Assembly: GCA_002746685.1 (NCBI GenBank)
Contig: PDQK01000028.1
Span: 1 to 64,000, forward strand
From: Desulfobulbus propionicus
GTDB lineage: Bacteria; Desulfobacterota; Desulfobulbia; Desulfobulbales; Desulfobulbaceae
Length of the DNA stretch: 64,000 nucleotides
Reading direction: 5' to 3'
The notes beneath the pieces are model-generated. The model was not told where the DNA came from, searched no databases, and worked only from the letters and a program-made list of their open reading frames with translations. The translations under genes were made by a program, and so were the position numbers. This document shows positions 8,471-18,446 of this stretch, piece after piece (position 1 is the stretch's first letter; each line of letters begins with the position of its first letter).

Positions 8471-9790
8471 CTACCCTTCTAACTTTGAGCAGAGCAGCTC
8501 AATCTGCTTGCGGGTGCTGTTTTTGCGGGACATTTCATGGGTAATAACCTTGATGGCATGGAGCACCGTGGAATGATCCCGATTATAGAGTCCGCCAATA
8601 TCTGCCAGAGATTCCTGGGTAAATTTGCGGGTCAGGTACATGGCGACCTGGCGAGGATAGGTTACGGTACGTTTTCTTGAGCGCGATTGCAATGCATCTT
8701 TGCTCACGTTGAACTGCTCGCCAATGAAATCACAAATACTTTGCCCGGACAGCTCACTATTGCAACAGACAATAGTAGAGAGCACCTCTTTCACCATGGC
8801 CAGATCTGGTGGCTGCTGACGTAGACTGGATTTAGCCTTAATGCCAATAATGGCACTTTCTACCCGTCGAATATCGCCCTTGACCATTCTGGCCAAATAA
8901 TCGATCAAATCGTCAGCCAAAGCACAATCATTGCATTTGAGCTTATGGGTAATAATCCGTACCCGGGTTTCGTAATCCGGACACTCTATCCCGGTAACAA
9001 GCCCTGAGGTCATCCGGCTCCTGAAATCCTCATCCAATCCCTTGAGCTTACCCGGGGCCAGAGCTGAGGTGAGGATAACCCGTCGTCCGGATTTAATCAG
9101 ATAATCCAAAATGGTATTCAGCTCTTCCTGGGTTTTCGTTTTGCCCACCAAAGTGTGGACATCTTCAACCAGCAGCAGATCACAGCTGTTGATGTATTTC
9201 CTGGAGAAATTTTCCATGGAGTTGGCACGCAGATTATTCACCATCTCCGCAGTAAATTGCTGGGCAGTTACATACTGCATCCTGGTTGCAGGAGCTGAAG
9301 AGAGCACCTCATGAACCACAGCCTGAGTGAGGTGACTCTTACCAAGACCAGTAGAAGAATTCATAAACAGGCAGTTGCCATAGGTATTTACCCCTTTTGC
9401 CAAGGCAGAACACGCGGCCTGGGCAAGCAGGTTTGATTCACCCACCATGAACTGATCAAAGGTAAAGGCCGGATGCAGCGATCTATAGCTGGACCTGTCC
9501 ACACTCACCCCTGGCAGACGCAACTGTTGCTTGTGCCGATCTTCCAGTTGAAGCACTGGCTCACTGGCAACCTGCAGGGATATATCACTGCTCAACCCCA
9601 ATGCATTGGCGGTTTGTTTCATCCCAGCCAGGTAGTGCTCTTCCACCCAGGCACAAAAATAACGATCTGGACCAACCAGCTCAATTCGCTGCTCATTTTG
9701 CTCTACACACTCCAGCGGCTTGATCCATAAATCGAAATCGCTTTGAGTAAGAGATGCATGCAAAGAGGCTTTGATGGTGTTCCATATCAT
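8471..9790 (-). CDS. dnaA: Chromosomal replication initiator protein DnaA
   Basis: The product of about 439 residues has the domain I helix WNTIKASLHASLTQSDFDLWIKPL, the FTFDQFMVGESNLLAQAA segment opening the AAA+ domain, a Walker A STGLGKSHL (about 147-155), a Walker B LLVEDVHTL and the domain IV signature RDHSTVLHAI close to the C-terminus. It binds DnaA boxes and melts oriC. Domain II is short. The Walker A (NSSTGLGKS) and Walker B differ slightly from the usual GGVGLGKT and LLIDDIQ. The track adds 41 residues upstream; I start at the ATG at 9790 because homology begins there. The usual neighbours dnaN, recF and gyrB are absent. Confidence 0.9.
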   Translation of the reverse strand: MIWNTIKASLHASLTQSDFDLWIKPLECVEQNEQRIELVGPDRYFCAWVEEHYLAGMKQTANALGLSSDISLQVASEPVLQLEDRHKQQLRLPGVSVDRSSYRSLHPAFTFDQFMVGESNLLAQAACSALAKGVNTYGNCLFMNSSTGLGKSHLTQAVVHEVLSSAPATRMQYVTAQQFTAEMVNNLRANSMENFSRKYINSCDLLLVEDVHTLVGKTKTQEELNTILDYLIKSGRRVILTSALAPGKLKGLDEDFRSRMTSGLVTGIECPDYETRVRIITHKLKCNDCALADDLIDYLARMVKGDIRRVESAIIGIKAKSSLRQQPPDLAMVKEVLSTIVCCNSELSGQSICDFIGEQFNVSKDALQSRSRKRTVTYPRQVAMYLTRKFTQESLADIGGLYNRDHSTVLHAIKVITHEMSRKNSTRKQIELLCSKLEG

Positions 9791-10386
9791 AATACTGGTT
9801 TTCCCGATTATGTGTTGTAGTGATAATGTAAAAAAAAGTGGGCAGCAGAAGGCACTGCAAATGGCTTTGATTAAAGTGGCGATAGTTGTACCTAAAAACC
9901 CCAATGAGGTCAAAAACGATATGACCGAATTTCAAAGACCAAATCAAGAAGAATTCAACAAATTTAACGATTACGAAAGATTCAGGATATAGAGCCCTGT
10001 TAGCCCCTATATCCGTAGATTGCCGTCACCTTTGCGTGCATTTTCACAAAATACAGTTTTTTTTAAAAAGTTACATAACAATCAGACACGTTATCAACAT
10101 TTTTTTAACAAAACAAAAACTCTTTATTGCTTAACAAAACTCTACCAAGCTAAAGTATCCTTAATTTTAGGCTTACATAACAGCTGATAGAGATAACCAC
10201 CCTTGGATACTTGATTTTTAAAAAAATCGAGGCATAAAAAAAATGTGCTTATTTCTTCTCCCGGTGTAAATCTCATGAGCCGCCCCATCAATTAAGACGA
10301 GTTATTACCATTGCGATATCAACAGGTTACAACACACCAAAGACCTCATATCCTCCCTAAATCACAGGGTTTTATCAATGCGCTCA
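9791..10386. other. AT-rich intergenic region upstream of dnaA, possible replication origin
   Basis: This 596-bp stretch has no credible gene. It holds AT-rich tracts, a DnaA-box-like TTATCAACA (10091-10099), weaker relatives ATTTTCACA (10040-10048) and ATATCAACA (10316-10324), and an 8-bp inverted repeat GGATATAG...CTATATCC (9985-10014). A location just upstream of dnaA and the AT-rich content suit an oriC, but the boxes are few and imperfect, so this is only a candidate. The promoter of dnaA should also lie here; I cannot pick it out with confidence. Confidence 0.3.
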
Positions 10387-11109
10387 TCACATTGTAATAC
10401 TCCGGGATACGGTAAACACCTCCACTGAAGCAGCATTCCCCCTCATCAATGCCTTGGCACACTCATTGATAGTCGAACCAGTGGTACACACATCATCCAC
10501 CAACAGTATCTTTTTGTTCCGAACAAGCTGAGGCTGTGTTACCGCAAAACAGCGGCGCAGGTTTTCACGCCTGGCTTTACCGCTTAAAGCAGTTTGAGGT
10601 ACGGTATCCCGAGTGCGCATCAGAACCATGGGATTAATCTTCTCCTTCCATGGAGCAAAACAATGGGCGGCCAGGAGAAGCGATTGGTTAAAGCCTCTTT
10701 TTCGCAATCTCTTTTTATGTAAAGGCACGGGGATAATCATATCAGGCTCAGTAAAATGGGATACAACACCAGTAGTGCGTATCAATACACCGATAGTCTG
10801 GGCGGCCTGAAGCAGGTCACCAAACTTTAATCCAAGTAACAAGGTGCGCACAGGAGGCCCATAATAAAAAGCTGAACGCAGAGAGCTAAAGGCGTAGTAC
10901 TCTCCAAGACATAGGCCGCAGAGATGATCTTCACCGGCAGCAAAGGGGATTCCACAACAGGGGCAGAGAGGGGACGTGATTGCCTGAAGCTGCTCCAGGC
11001 AAGTCGAACAGAGCAGCGGCAGGGAGGAAATATCCATCCGTACACCGCAACCTAAACAGTGGGGTGGGAAGAGCAGGTCATGGAGTGCTCTCAGGTATGC
11101 TGCAATCAT
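10387..11109 (-). CDS. comF: ComF-family phosphoribosyltransferase-like protein
   Basis: The 240-residue protein starts with a double zinc ribbon (CLGC...CSTC, CPCC...CGLC) and ends with a phosphoribosyltransferase fold bearing the PRPP-binding loop KKILLVDDVCTTGSTINECA. The KKRLRKRGFNQ segment is also typical of ComF. In naturally competent bacteria ComF helps DNA uptake; in most others its role is not known. The gene is single, with its promoter in the gap before plsC, which diverges from it. Confidence 0.9.
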   Translation of the reverse strand: MIAAYLRALHDLLFPPHCLGCGVRMDISSLPLLCSTCLEQLQAITSPLCPCCGIPFAAGEDHLCGLCLGEYYAFSSLRSAFYYGPPVRTLLLGLKFGDLLQAAQTIGVLIRTTGVVSHFTEPDMIIPVPLHKKRLRKRGFNQSLLLAAHCFAPWKEKINPMVLMRTRDTVPQTALSGKARRENLRRCFAVTQPQLVRNKKILLVDDVCTTGSTINECAKALMRGNAASVEVFTVSRSITM

Positions 11110-11193
11110 TTCTGGCTGCCCTGTTTATCTGACATAGTGCTTCATTTTCTCCTGCTTCACTGTAAGCAGGGGGCAATGCTTTTTCCCATTCTC

Positions 11194-11221
11194 TTGCAGA
11201 ATTTATCCATCGGGGTATATT
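11194..11221 (+). promoter_or_regulatory. Candidate promoter of plsC
   Basis: TTGCAG and TATATT are separated by 16 nt and lie about 55 bp before the plsC ATG. The -10 box is good and the -35 box is weak, so the assignment is tentative. Confidence 0.3.
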
Positions 11222-11276
11222 CCCTGTTCAAATGCAATCTTACTTCCGTTTAACAGTTCACTGAACACAACGCCTT

Positions 11277-12017
11277 ATGCAACTGCTTCGTTCTCTTTTT
11301 GCCCTGCTGATCGCCTTTCCCTTAACGATTACGGTCTCCACACTGGCCTTACTTGACCTCAATTTTTTTCGCAAATCCAAGGAAAAGGCGCTTATCTTTC
11401 CTCAATCCTGGGGACGAATCCTGTGTAAAATCGTTGGGGTGAGAGTAACAATTGAAGGACTTGATAACATTGAACCTGATCAAACCTATATTTTTGTTGC
11501 CAATCACTCCTCCCAGTTTGACATCTTCAGCTGGCAGGGATATTTTCCATACAACTTTCGATGGATAGCAAAAAAAGAGCTCTTTACCATCCCGATCTTT
11601 GGTCAAGCTATGCGAAAAGTCGGGTATATCCCCATTGACCGCTCAAAGGGCAGGCAGGCCCTTAAAAGCCTGGACCAAGCTGCCAAACAAATTGCCACTG
11701 GTTTTTCGGTACTCATCTTCCCTGAAGGAACCCGGACCCCCAATGGCAAGCTCCAGGAATTTAAAACCGGAGCGATCATGCTTGCCATTAAATCAGGAGT
11801 TCCGGTTGTTCCTATTGGTTTTAACGGCTCTTATCCTGTGTTGCCAAAGGGACGCTCGCTTCCCCAACCGGGTACCATAACCATCCGGGTTGGCAAGCCG
11901 GAAAAAACCAGTCATTACAAGGCAAAGGACAAGCAGGCCCTGGCATTGTCCTTACATAATGCCGTGAATTCCCTGCTTGATGCACCGTATCGGTCGGAAC
12001 CAGAAAACCCATCTTAA
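11277..12017 (+). CDS. plsC: 1-acyl-sn-glycerol-3-phosphate acyltransferase
   Basis: The 246-residue protein has an N-terminal membrane helix (LFALLIAFPLTITVSTLALL) and the four acyltransferase blocks: NHSSQFD (the catalytic HX4D), the GYIPIDRS block, FPEGTRTPNG and VPVVPIGFNG. It acylates lysophosphatidic acid to phosphatidic acid at the inner membrane, the second acylation step of phospholipid synthesis. It precedes bamA on the same strand, but a 197-bp gap with its own promoter candidate makes a shared transcript uncertain. Confidence 0.93.
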   Translation: MQLLRSLFALLIAFPLTITVSTLALLDLNFFRKSKEKALIFPQSWGRILCKIVGVRVTIEGLDNIEPDQTYIFVANHSSQFDIFSWQGYFPYNFRWIAKKELFTIPIFGQAMRKVGYIPIDRSKGRQALKSLDQAAKQIATGFSVLIFPEGTRTPNGKLQEFKTGAIMLAIKSGVPVVPIGFNGSYPVLPKGRSLPQPGTITIRVGKPEKTSHYKAKDKQALALSLHNAVNSLLDAPYRSEPENPS

Positions 12018-12098
12018 CCCTACACGGCAACAACCAGGACATAGCTGTATGGTGTTACCAATCCCCTTTTTCCAACCACCTAAAACCATTATACCCCT

Positions 12099-12126
12099 TT
12101 GCAAAAGGGGCGGAACATGTCATAAT
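12099..12126 (+). promoter_or_regulatory. Candidate sigma-70 promoter of bamA
   Basis: TTGCAA and CATAAT are spaced by 16 nt, about 90 bp before the bamA ATG. The -35 box sits inside a CCCCTTT-GC-AAAAGGGG inverted repeat (12094-12110), which could influence promoter use. Confidence 0.45.
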
Positions 12127-12214
12127 GATTGCTGTTGTTTATATAGAAATCAATCATTTCTCCCATATCGGATAAAAGCACCTACTGAGCACATCACTTT
12201 ATAGGAATTTTTCA

Positions 12215-14881
12215 ATGCGGTCACTTACTCATCTGCAACGTCACCACCTGTTTTTCCTGCTTCTTACCAGTTTTGTGTTGTATACATTTTCACCAGCACT
12301 GGCTCTAGAACAAAATACCGCCTTTCTGCCGCTGAAAATCAATGCCCCTGATGCTGACAGCTTGCAGGCTCCTGTAGATAGAGCGATGGCTGATGCCCTC
12401 AGTGGTAAACAGTACGTCCCGGTTCCCCGGTCCACGGCTGAAACATTGATCAACTATCAAAAGCCCTGGCCTCCTTCAACTGGTGTGATCAATACAATTG
12501 CTCAAGCTACAGGGTACGACTATGTTGCCCTTGGCAGTCTGACCCAGCTGGGGGGCCAATACAGTTTTGACTTTACTGTTTTTGATGTACTCCAGCCAGG
12601 AAATCCATACACCTCTTTTCGTGAAACCAGCTCACTGGGTGAGCTTGAAGGACTACTCAGCGAGGCCATTTCCGAGGCCATCACCTTTACCCATCGCAGT
12701 TTTACCATCGCCTCCATTGCACCAGCAGGTAATGTGCGTATCGATTCCGGTGCTATTTTACGTAAAATTTCCACCAAACCAGGTGATCTGTACAACCCTG
12801 CCAACCTGCGTAAAGACCTGAAAACTGTTTTTTCCATGGGCTATTTTGATAATGTTGAGATCGAATCAACAGACAGTCCCCTTGGCAAACAGATTCTGTT
12901 CAGGGTTGAGGAAAAACCGCTCATCGGCAGCGTGGTGGTAACAGGGACAGATAATATCAAGGAAGAAGACGTCCTTGATGCAGCCAATATCGCCACCAAC
13001 ACCATTTTAAATCCCACCAAAATCAACGATGCTGCAACCAGGGTAAAAGAGCTGTACAAATCAAAAGGCTATTACAATACCAAGGTGGAAACCAACATCA
13101 GCTACCCGACAGAAGATAGTGCTGAGATTCGGCTGGCTATTACGGAAGGGGAGAAGATCACGGTTGAAGAGATCACTTTCCAAGGCAACACCACCTTTGA
13201 TGATGATGAGCTGGAAGATATCATCCAGACCGGGACCTATTCCTGGTGGACGTCCTGGCTTACCGATTCCGGCCTTCTGAAAATGGATATTCTCAAACAG
13301 GATGCAGCCAGGTTGGGTGCCTTTTACCAAAACCATGGCTTTATTGAAGCCAAGGTCGGCAGCCCCATAGTTGAGCAGAAAGAAGAGGGGCTTTACATCA
13401 CGTTCCCCATTGAAGAGGGGCCACGTTTTCGGGTTGGAACCGTTGAGGTGGAAGGTGATCTGATCAAAGAGAAGGATGAGCTCATCTCGCTGTTGCAGAT
13501 TCGACAGGAGCCCTTTCTCAACCGCCAGACCCTGCGCGAAGACTCCACGCGAATCACTGATGTGTACGCTGAAAGCGGATACGCCTTTGCTGTCGTCACA
13601 CCAAAAATCAACAGACCAGATGCGGGCCACCGGGTTGATATCCTGTTCAAGGTGGATAAAGGCTCACTGGTGTACTTTAACCGGGTTGAAATTGAAGGCA
13701 ATACCCGCACCCGGGACAATGTTATCCGCCGGGATCTCAAGGTTAAGGAGGGCGGTCTGTTTGACTCCAAGGCCATCCGCCGGTCCACCCAGAAGCTCCA
13801 GCGCCTGAATTTTTTTGAAGAGGTTACTGTTACGCCCAAGCCCACCTTAAACGAAGACCAGATGGACGTACTGGTCAACGTGAAAGAAAAACCAACAGGC
13901 CAGTTCAGTGTCGGTGCGGGCTACTCCTCTTCGGAGAGCCTTATTCTTATGGGTGAAATCAGTGAAAACAATTTCCTGGGTACCGGTAATAACCTTGCCT
14001 TGGCAGCCAACCTGAGCGGCCAGTCTGCCAGATATAACCTCAAGTTCACCAATCCCAGAATGTTTGACTCCAATGTGTCGGGTGGGGTAGATATGTTCAA
14101 TTGGGAAAGGGAGTATACTGATTATACCAGAGAATCCATGGGAGCAGGCCTCAGATTTGGACATCCGCTGTGGGGAAAATGGTACATCTACTACGGCTAT
14201 ACCATTGAAGACACAGAACTCAGCGATATTTCCACTAATGCTTCTGAGGTCATTAAACGATCAGCAGCGATAAACATGGTCAGTTCTGCGCGGGTATCAG
14301 TGGTACGGGATACCAGGGACAGAACATTTGCTCCATCGCGTGGCTCCAGAAATGCTGTCAGCATTGAGTATGCTGGCGGCCCGCTTGGTGGGGATGCACA
14401 GTTTAGCAAAATTGAAGGCTCCACCTCCTGGTACTTCCCCATGATGTGGGACACTGTATTTCATGTGAAAGCTGCTGCTGGCCAGGCCTTTGAAAATGAA
14501 GATGATAAACTCCCTATTTTTGAGCATTTTTATCTCGGTGGAATGAAATCAATCAGGGGGTTTGACTCCTACTCTATCAGCCCCATTGACGCTGCTTCCC
14601 AGGAAAAGATTGGTGGAGACAAGATGTGGTATGGAACAATCTCTGTCATATTCCCACTGGTTAAGGATATGGGGATTCAGGGCGAAATCTTCCATGACTT
14701 TGGTAATGTCTACGGGGAAGATGAAGACTGGGACATTGGTGACTACAAAAAGACTGCTGGTGTTGGTATACTGTGGCTTTCACCACTTGGCCCGCTTAAA
14801 ATTGCCTGGGGATTTAACCTTGATCAACAACAAGGTGAAGACAGCTCAAACTGGGACTTCAGTATGGGCGGCACGTTCTAG
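12215..14881 (+). CDS. bamA: Outer membrane protein assembly factor BamA with an extra N-terminal domain
   Basis: The 888-residue protein has a signal peptide (ending about residue 31, SPALA), five POTRA domains (about 152-560) and a 16-strand barrel with the late motif GGMKSIRGFDSYS, ending in phenylalanine as outer membrane proteins do. It inserts barrel proteins into the outer membrane; its partner BamD is encoded at 46.4 kb. Residues about 32-140 form an added domain before POTRA 1, with GYDYVALGSLTQLGGQYSFDFTVFDV recalling the TolB-N/CsgG/LpoB-like fold that assembles envelope factors. AGGA precedes the ATG. The fold comparison is by eye. Confidence 0.95.
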   Translation: MRSLTHLQRHHLFFLLLTSFVLYTFSPALALEQNTAFLPLKINAPDADSLQAPVDRAMADALSGKQYVPVPRSTAETLINYQKPWPPSTGVINTIAQATGYDYVALGSLTQLGGQYSFDFTVFDVLQPGNPYTSFRETSSLGELEGLLSEAISEAITFTHRSFTIASIAPAGNVRIDSGAILRKISTKPGDLYNPANLRKDLKTVFSMGYFDNVEIESTDSPLGKQILFRVEEKPLIGSVVVTGTDNIKEEDVLDAANIATNTILNPTKINDAATRVKELYKSKGYYNTKVETNISYPTEDSAEIRLAITEGEKITVEEITFQGNTTFDDDELEDIIQTGTYSWWTSWLTDSGLLKMDILKQDAARLGAFYQNHGFIEAKVGSPIVEQKEEGLYITFPIEEGPRFRVGTVEVEGDLIKEKDELISLLQIRQEPFLNRQTLREDSTRITDVYAESGYAFAVVTPKINRPDAGHRVDILFKVDKGSLVYFNRVEIEGNTRTRDNVIRRDLKVKEGGLFDSKAIRRSTQKLQRLNFFEEVTVTPKPTLNEDQMDVLVNVKEKPTGQFSVGAGYSSSESLILMGEISENNFLGTGNNLALAANLSGQSARYNLKFTNPRMFDSNVSGGVDMFNWEREYTDYTRESMGAGLRFGHPLWGKWYIYYGYTIEDTELSDISTNASEVIKRSAAINMVSSARVSVVRDTRDRTFAPSRGSRNAVSIEYAGGPLGGDAQFSKIEGSTSWYFPMMWDTVFHVKAAAGQAFENEDDKLPIFEHFYLGGMKSIRGFDSYSISPIDAASQEKIGGDKMWYGTISVIFPLVKDMGIQGEIFHDFGNVYGEDEDWDIGDYKKTAGVGILWLSPLGPLKIAWGFNLDQQQGEDSSNWDFSMGGTF

Positions 14882-14913
14882 CTTGTTGCTTTTATCATCC
14901 TCCATAAACAGTT

Positions 14914-17900
14914 ATGCAGTCGATCCTTAAACGACTGTGTACCGGCTCCTCCCTCCCTGCTGATGTAACCGGACTTAACAACGCTTCCACCGCCTTACTG
15001 CTCAGCAGGGCAGTGGAAGCGCTTGAACACACAGTCTGTTGCATCCTTCCCTCGGATGACCAGCTGGAAAGCTTTTCCCAGGACATCAGTGTTTTTACCA
15101 GCACACCGGTCCTGATGTATCCCAGCTTTGAAATCCCACCCTACACCCCGCTCTCACCTGACCCTGTCACCGTAGGCACCAGACTTTCCACCCTTTATCA
15201 ACTGCAGGATAATAATGCTCCTGTCATTATCCTGGCCTCTGCAGAAGCAATACTGCGCAGAATTCTCCCCAAAACCGTACTGAGCAGCCACAGTGAGTTG
15301 GTCATTACAGGCGAGGAATTTGACCGCGATGAGCTTATCCGTACCTTGACCAGCAGCGGTTATCAGCACTGCGAACTGGTTCAGCAACAGGGAGACCTGG
15401 CGGTTCGTGGCGGAATTATGGATATTTATCCTCCAGGGTTTCACCATGAACTTCCTCCGGGCCCTTTACGGTTGGATTTTTTTGGTGACACCCTGGAAAC
15501 CATGCGGATTTTTGATCCTGTTTCCCAACGCTCCATTACTGAGCTTGAAGAAGCAATTCTGCTGCCAGCATCTGACACTCTTTTTTGGGGTGAAGATGCG
15601 CAATCTGGTTGGAGGACACTTTTTGACCAGATCGCAGAAGATAATCAATGGTCTGAAGCAAGTAAGCGGCAACTCTACGATCAGCTTAGGCAAAGGGTTC
15701 GCTTTCCAGGTATTGAGTTTTTTCTCCCCCTGCTCTATGGCGGAACGGACAAACTCGATACCTTCTTTGATTACCTCCCCCAAAAGTGCGCCCTCTTTCT
15801 TGCCGACCCCACCGGGATCAACCAGTCCCAGGAACTGGTGTTTGAGCGTATAGAGGCCAATTATAACGAGGCCATCACCAACACTATTGCCGCTCTGCCC
15901 CCAACAGAGCTCTTCCTTTCTGCAGAGGAAGCGACCACAAAAATTGCTGAACGGTTGCACTCCCGGATCCTCCAGCTTCCTGACCCAGACGCCTCGCAGC
16001 CACCTCTGCACGTCAAGGGTGGTGATCACAACCTGCTGCGCCAGGAGATCGAGCTGCAGCGCAAAAAGCGCGGCCTGCTTGCCCCGCTTGCTGATCGAAT
16101 CATTCCCTGGCTTAACAAGCAGGACACCGTCATTTTAAGCTGTAAATCACACCGCCAAGCCAGCCACTTTGCAGAGCTGCTGATCAATTACCAGCTCACA
16201 TCAAGCTATGGAACCACTCCCCTCTCGCTTAAGGAGGCAGGGACTGGCGAGGTACTCCTTATTGACCATCCGCTTTCCCAGGGATTTGATCTGCCAGACG
16301 AAAACCTGCATGTACTCTCTGCCCAGGAGCTGTTTGGGGATAAGCGGCTCCAAAAACGGCGTCAGAAAGCCTCTGCACCCCAGACAGGGGAACTGCTCCC
16401 GCTGGATCAGCTGAATGATGGGGATATTGTGGTCCACCGTGAACACGGCGTAGGGTTGTTCCGCGGCTTGATTAACATGGAGATATCCGGGAACAAGGGC
16501 GACTACCTGGTCATTGATTATCGCAATGATGACAAACTCTACGTGCCAGTGGATAAGCTCCACTGGGTCTCCAAGTACCAAGGGCTGACAGACCAGCAAC
16601 CCAGGCTGGACAGCCTGGGGAGCCAACGCTGGCAGGCAACCAAGCAAAAGGTAACAGAGGCGGTGTGGAAGGTTGCCCAGGAGCTGCTGGATATTTACGC
16701 CAAACGTGCCATACGTCAAGGCCACAGATTCTCGCCTCCAGGGGAGCTGTACAGCGAACTGGAGGAATCCTTTCCTTACGACGAGACCCCAGGCCAGGCG
16801 CAGGCCATTGATGACACTCTGGATGATCTTACCAGTGAGCGACCTATGGATCGTCTGGTATGCGGCGATGTGGGGTACGGCAAAACCGAGGTTGCCGCCA
16901 GGGCAGCCTTTAAGGTGATCGAGGATGGTTACCAGGTTGCCCTGCTGGTCCCCACAACTGTACTTGCTGAGCAGCATGCTGCAACGTTCAGGGATCGTTT
17001 CACTTCTTTTCCTGTGGAGATCAGGTGTTTAAATCGATTTCGTACCACCAAAGAGCAGCGGGAAATCACTGCCGGAATCAGTGACAGCTCCGTTGACCTG
17101 GTTGTGGGCACCCATCGCTTACTTTCCAAGGATATCCAGTTCAAGAGGCTGGGCCTTTTGATTATCGATGAAGAGCACCGTTTTGGGGTCAGCCATAAGG
17201 AAAAAATCAAAAAACTTAAGGCCTCAGTGGAGGTACTCACCCTCACTGCAACCCCCATTCCTCGAACCTTACAGATGTCGCTGCTGGGTATCCGTGATCT
17301 TTCAGTGATTTCCACTCCACCTCGCCAGCGCAGGGCAGTAAAAACATTCCTGGCAAAGCATGACCAGTTGGTCATTCGAGAAGCAGTGCTCAAAGAGATG
17401 CAGCGCGGTGGTCAGATCTATTTTGTCCATAACCGGGTTAAGACGATCCACCGTATGGCTGAAACCATACGTCAGCTTGTGCCCCATGCCAGAATTGGTG
17501 TTGGACATGGTCAAATGACAGGCCAACAGTTGGAAGAGGTGATGGTCCAATTTATCAATCACAAGATCGATATCCTGGTCTGTACCACCATCATTGAATC
17601 CGGGCTTGATATCCCCAACGCCAACACCATCATTATCAATCGAGCTGACCATCTGGGGCTTGCTGATATCTACCAGCTGCGCGGCCGGGTTGGTCGTTCT
17701 ACCAGGCAGGCTTATGCCTATCTGTTTGTACCATCTCTGGAGAGTTTATCAGGGGATGCGAAAAAACGACTCCGGGCGCTCATGGATAACACCGAGCTTG
17801 GTGGCGGCTTTACGCTGGCCATGAATGATCTCCAAATTCGTGGTGGTGGCAATTTACTCGGGGTTTCCCAGTCCGGGCATATCGCTGCAGTTGGTTATGA

Positions 17901-18444
17901 TCTCTACCTGGAGCTCCTCCAGGCCACTGTGGCTGATTTGAAAAAACAGGCAGTTGCCCAGGAGTCTGGCGAAGTTACCAATGCTATAGACCCAGAGGTC
18001 AAGCTCCAGCTCTCCGTCTTTATCCCGGATGACTATATACCCGATACTGCACAGCGTTATCAGGCATACCGCAGAATTTCCGCATTGAGTAACGGCACCT
18101 GGGAGGAGTTGCAAGACCTTGCAGATGAGCTCAAAGACAGGTATGGTGTACTACCAGAGGAGGTGAGCAACCTCTTTCAGATAATCGAGTTAAAGCAGCG
18201 CTTACGTCTATTGTGGGTTACCAGGCTGGAGCAATCGTCCAAGGCACTTGTTTTTCATTTCAGTGAACAAAACCAGCTCGATCCCCAGCGGCTCATCACG
18301 CTGGTGCAACAAGGCTCAGGAAAGAAGAAAAAGCAGCCTGCAGCACGGTTGACTCCTGATCATAAACTTATCATTGAGCTGGACCAGAAAAAAGGTCTTC
18401 CACAACAGATTAACGCGGTATTAAACATCCTTGAAGGGGAGTAA
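14914..18444 (+). CDS. mfd: Transcription-repair coupling factor Mfd
   Basis: The 1176-residue protein has the UvrB-like N-terminal module (VRGGIMDIYPPG), the RNA polymerase-interacting CarD/Tudor domain (DGDIVVHREHGVGLFRGL), and an SF2 translocase with Walker A CGDVGYGKTEVA near 648, the DEEH box near 752 and TATPIPRTLQMSL. A TRCF domain ends the protein. Mfd pushes stalled RNA polymerase off DNA lesions and recruits UvrA. Length is normal. The start is 32 bp past the bamA stop, so readthrough from bamA is possible, and the next gene follows after 2 bp. Confidence 0.97.
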   Translation: MQSILKRLCTGSSLPADVTGLNNASTALLLSRAVEALEHTVCCILPSDDQLESFSQDISVFTSTPVLMYPSFEIPPYTPLSPDPVTVGTRLSTLYQLQDNNAPVIILASAEAILRRILPKTVLSSHSELVITGEEFDRDELIRTLTSSGYQHCELVQQQGDLAVRGGIMDIYPPGFHHELPPGPLRLDFFGDTLETMRIFDPVSQRSITELEEAILLPASDTLFWGEDAQSGWRTLFDQIAEDNQWSEASKRQLYDQLRQRVRFPGIEFFLPLLYGGTDKLDTFFDYLPQKCALFLADPTGINQSQELVFERIEANYNEAITNTIAALPPTELFLSAEEATTKIAERLHSRILQLPDPDASQPPLHVKGGDHNLLRQEIELQRKKRGLLAPLADRIIPWLNKQDTVILSCKSHRQASHFAELLINYQLTSSYGTTPLSLKEAGTGEVLLIDHPLSQGFDLPDENLHVLSAQELFGDKRLQKRRQKASAPQTGELLPLDQLNDGDIVVHREHGVGLFRGLINMEISGNKGDYLVIDYRNDDKLYVPVDKLHWVSKYQGLTDQQPRLDSLGSQRWQATKQKVTEAVWKVAQELLDIYAKRAIRQGHRFSPPGELYSELEESFPYDETPGQAQAIDDTLDDLTSERPMDRLVCGDVGYGKTEVAARAAFKVIEDGYQVALLVPTTVLAEQHAATFRDRFTSFPVEIRCLNRFRTTKEQREITAGISDSSVDLVVGTHRLLSKDIQFKRLGLLIIDEEHRFGVSHKEKIKKLKASVEVLTLTATPIPRTLQMSLLGIRDLSVISTPPRQRRAVKTFLAKHDQLVIREAVLKEMQRGGQIYFVHNRVKTIHRMAETIRQLVPHARIGVGHGQMTGQQLEEVMVQFINHKIDILVCTTIIESGLDIPNANTIIINRADHLGLADIYQLRGRVGRSTRQAYAYLFVPSLESLSGDAKKRLRALMDNTELGGGFTLAMNDLQIRGGGNLLGVSQSGHIAAVGYDLYLELLQATVADLKKQAVAQESGEVTNAIDPEVKLQLSVFIPDDYIPDTAQRYQAYRRISALSNGTWEELQDLADELKDRYGVLPEEVSNLFQIIELKQRLRLLWVTRLEQSSKALVFHFSEQNQLDPQRLITLVQQGSGKKKKQPAARLTPDHKLIIELDQKKGLPQQINAVLNILEGE

Positions 18445-18446
18445 AG

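Noticed and set aside
16201-16977. 258-residue minus-strand ORF opposite mfd
   Set aside because: Antisense shadow; the plus-strand Mfd helicase motifs cover the same bases.
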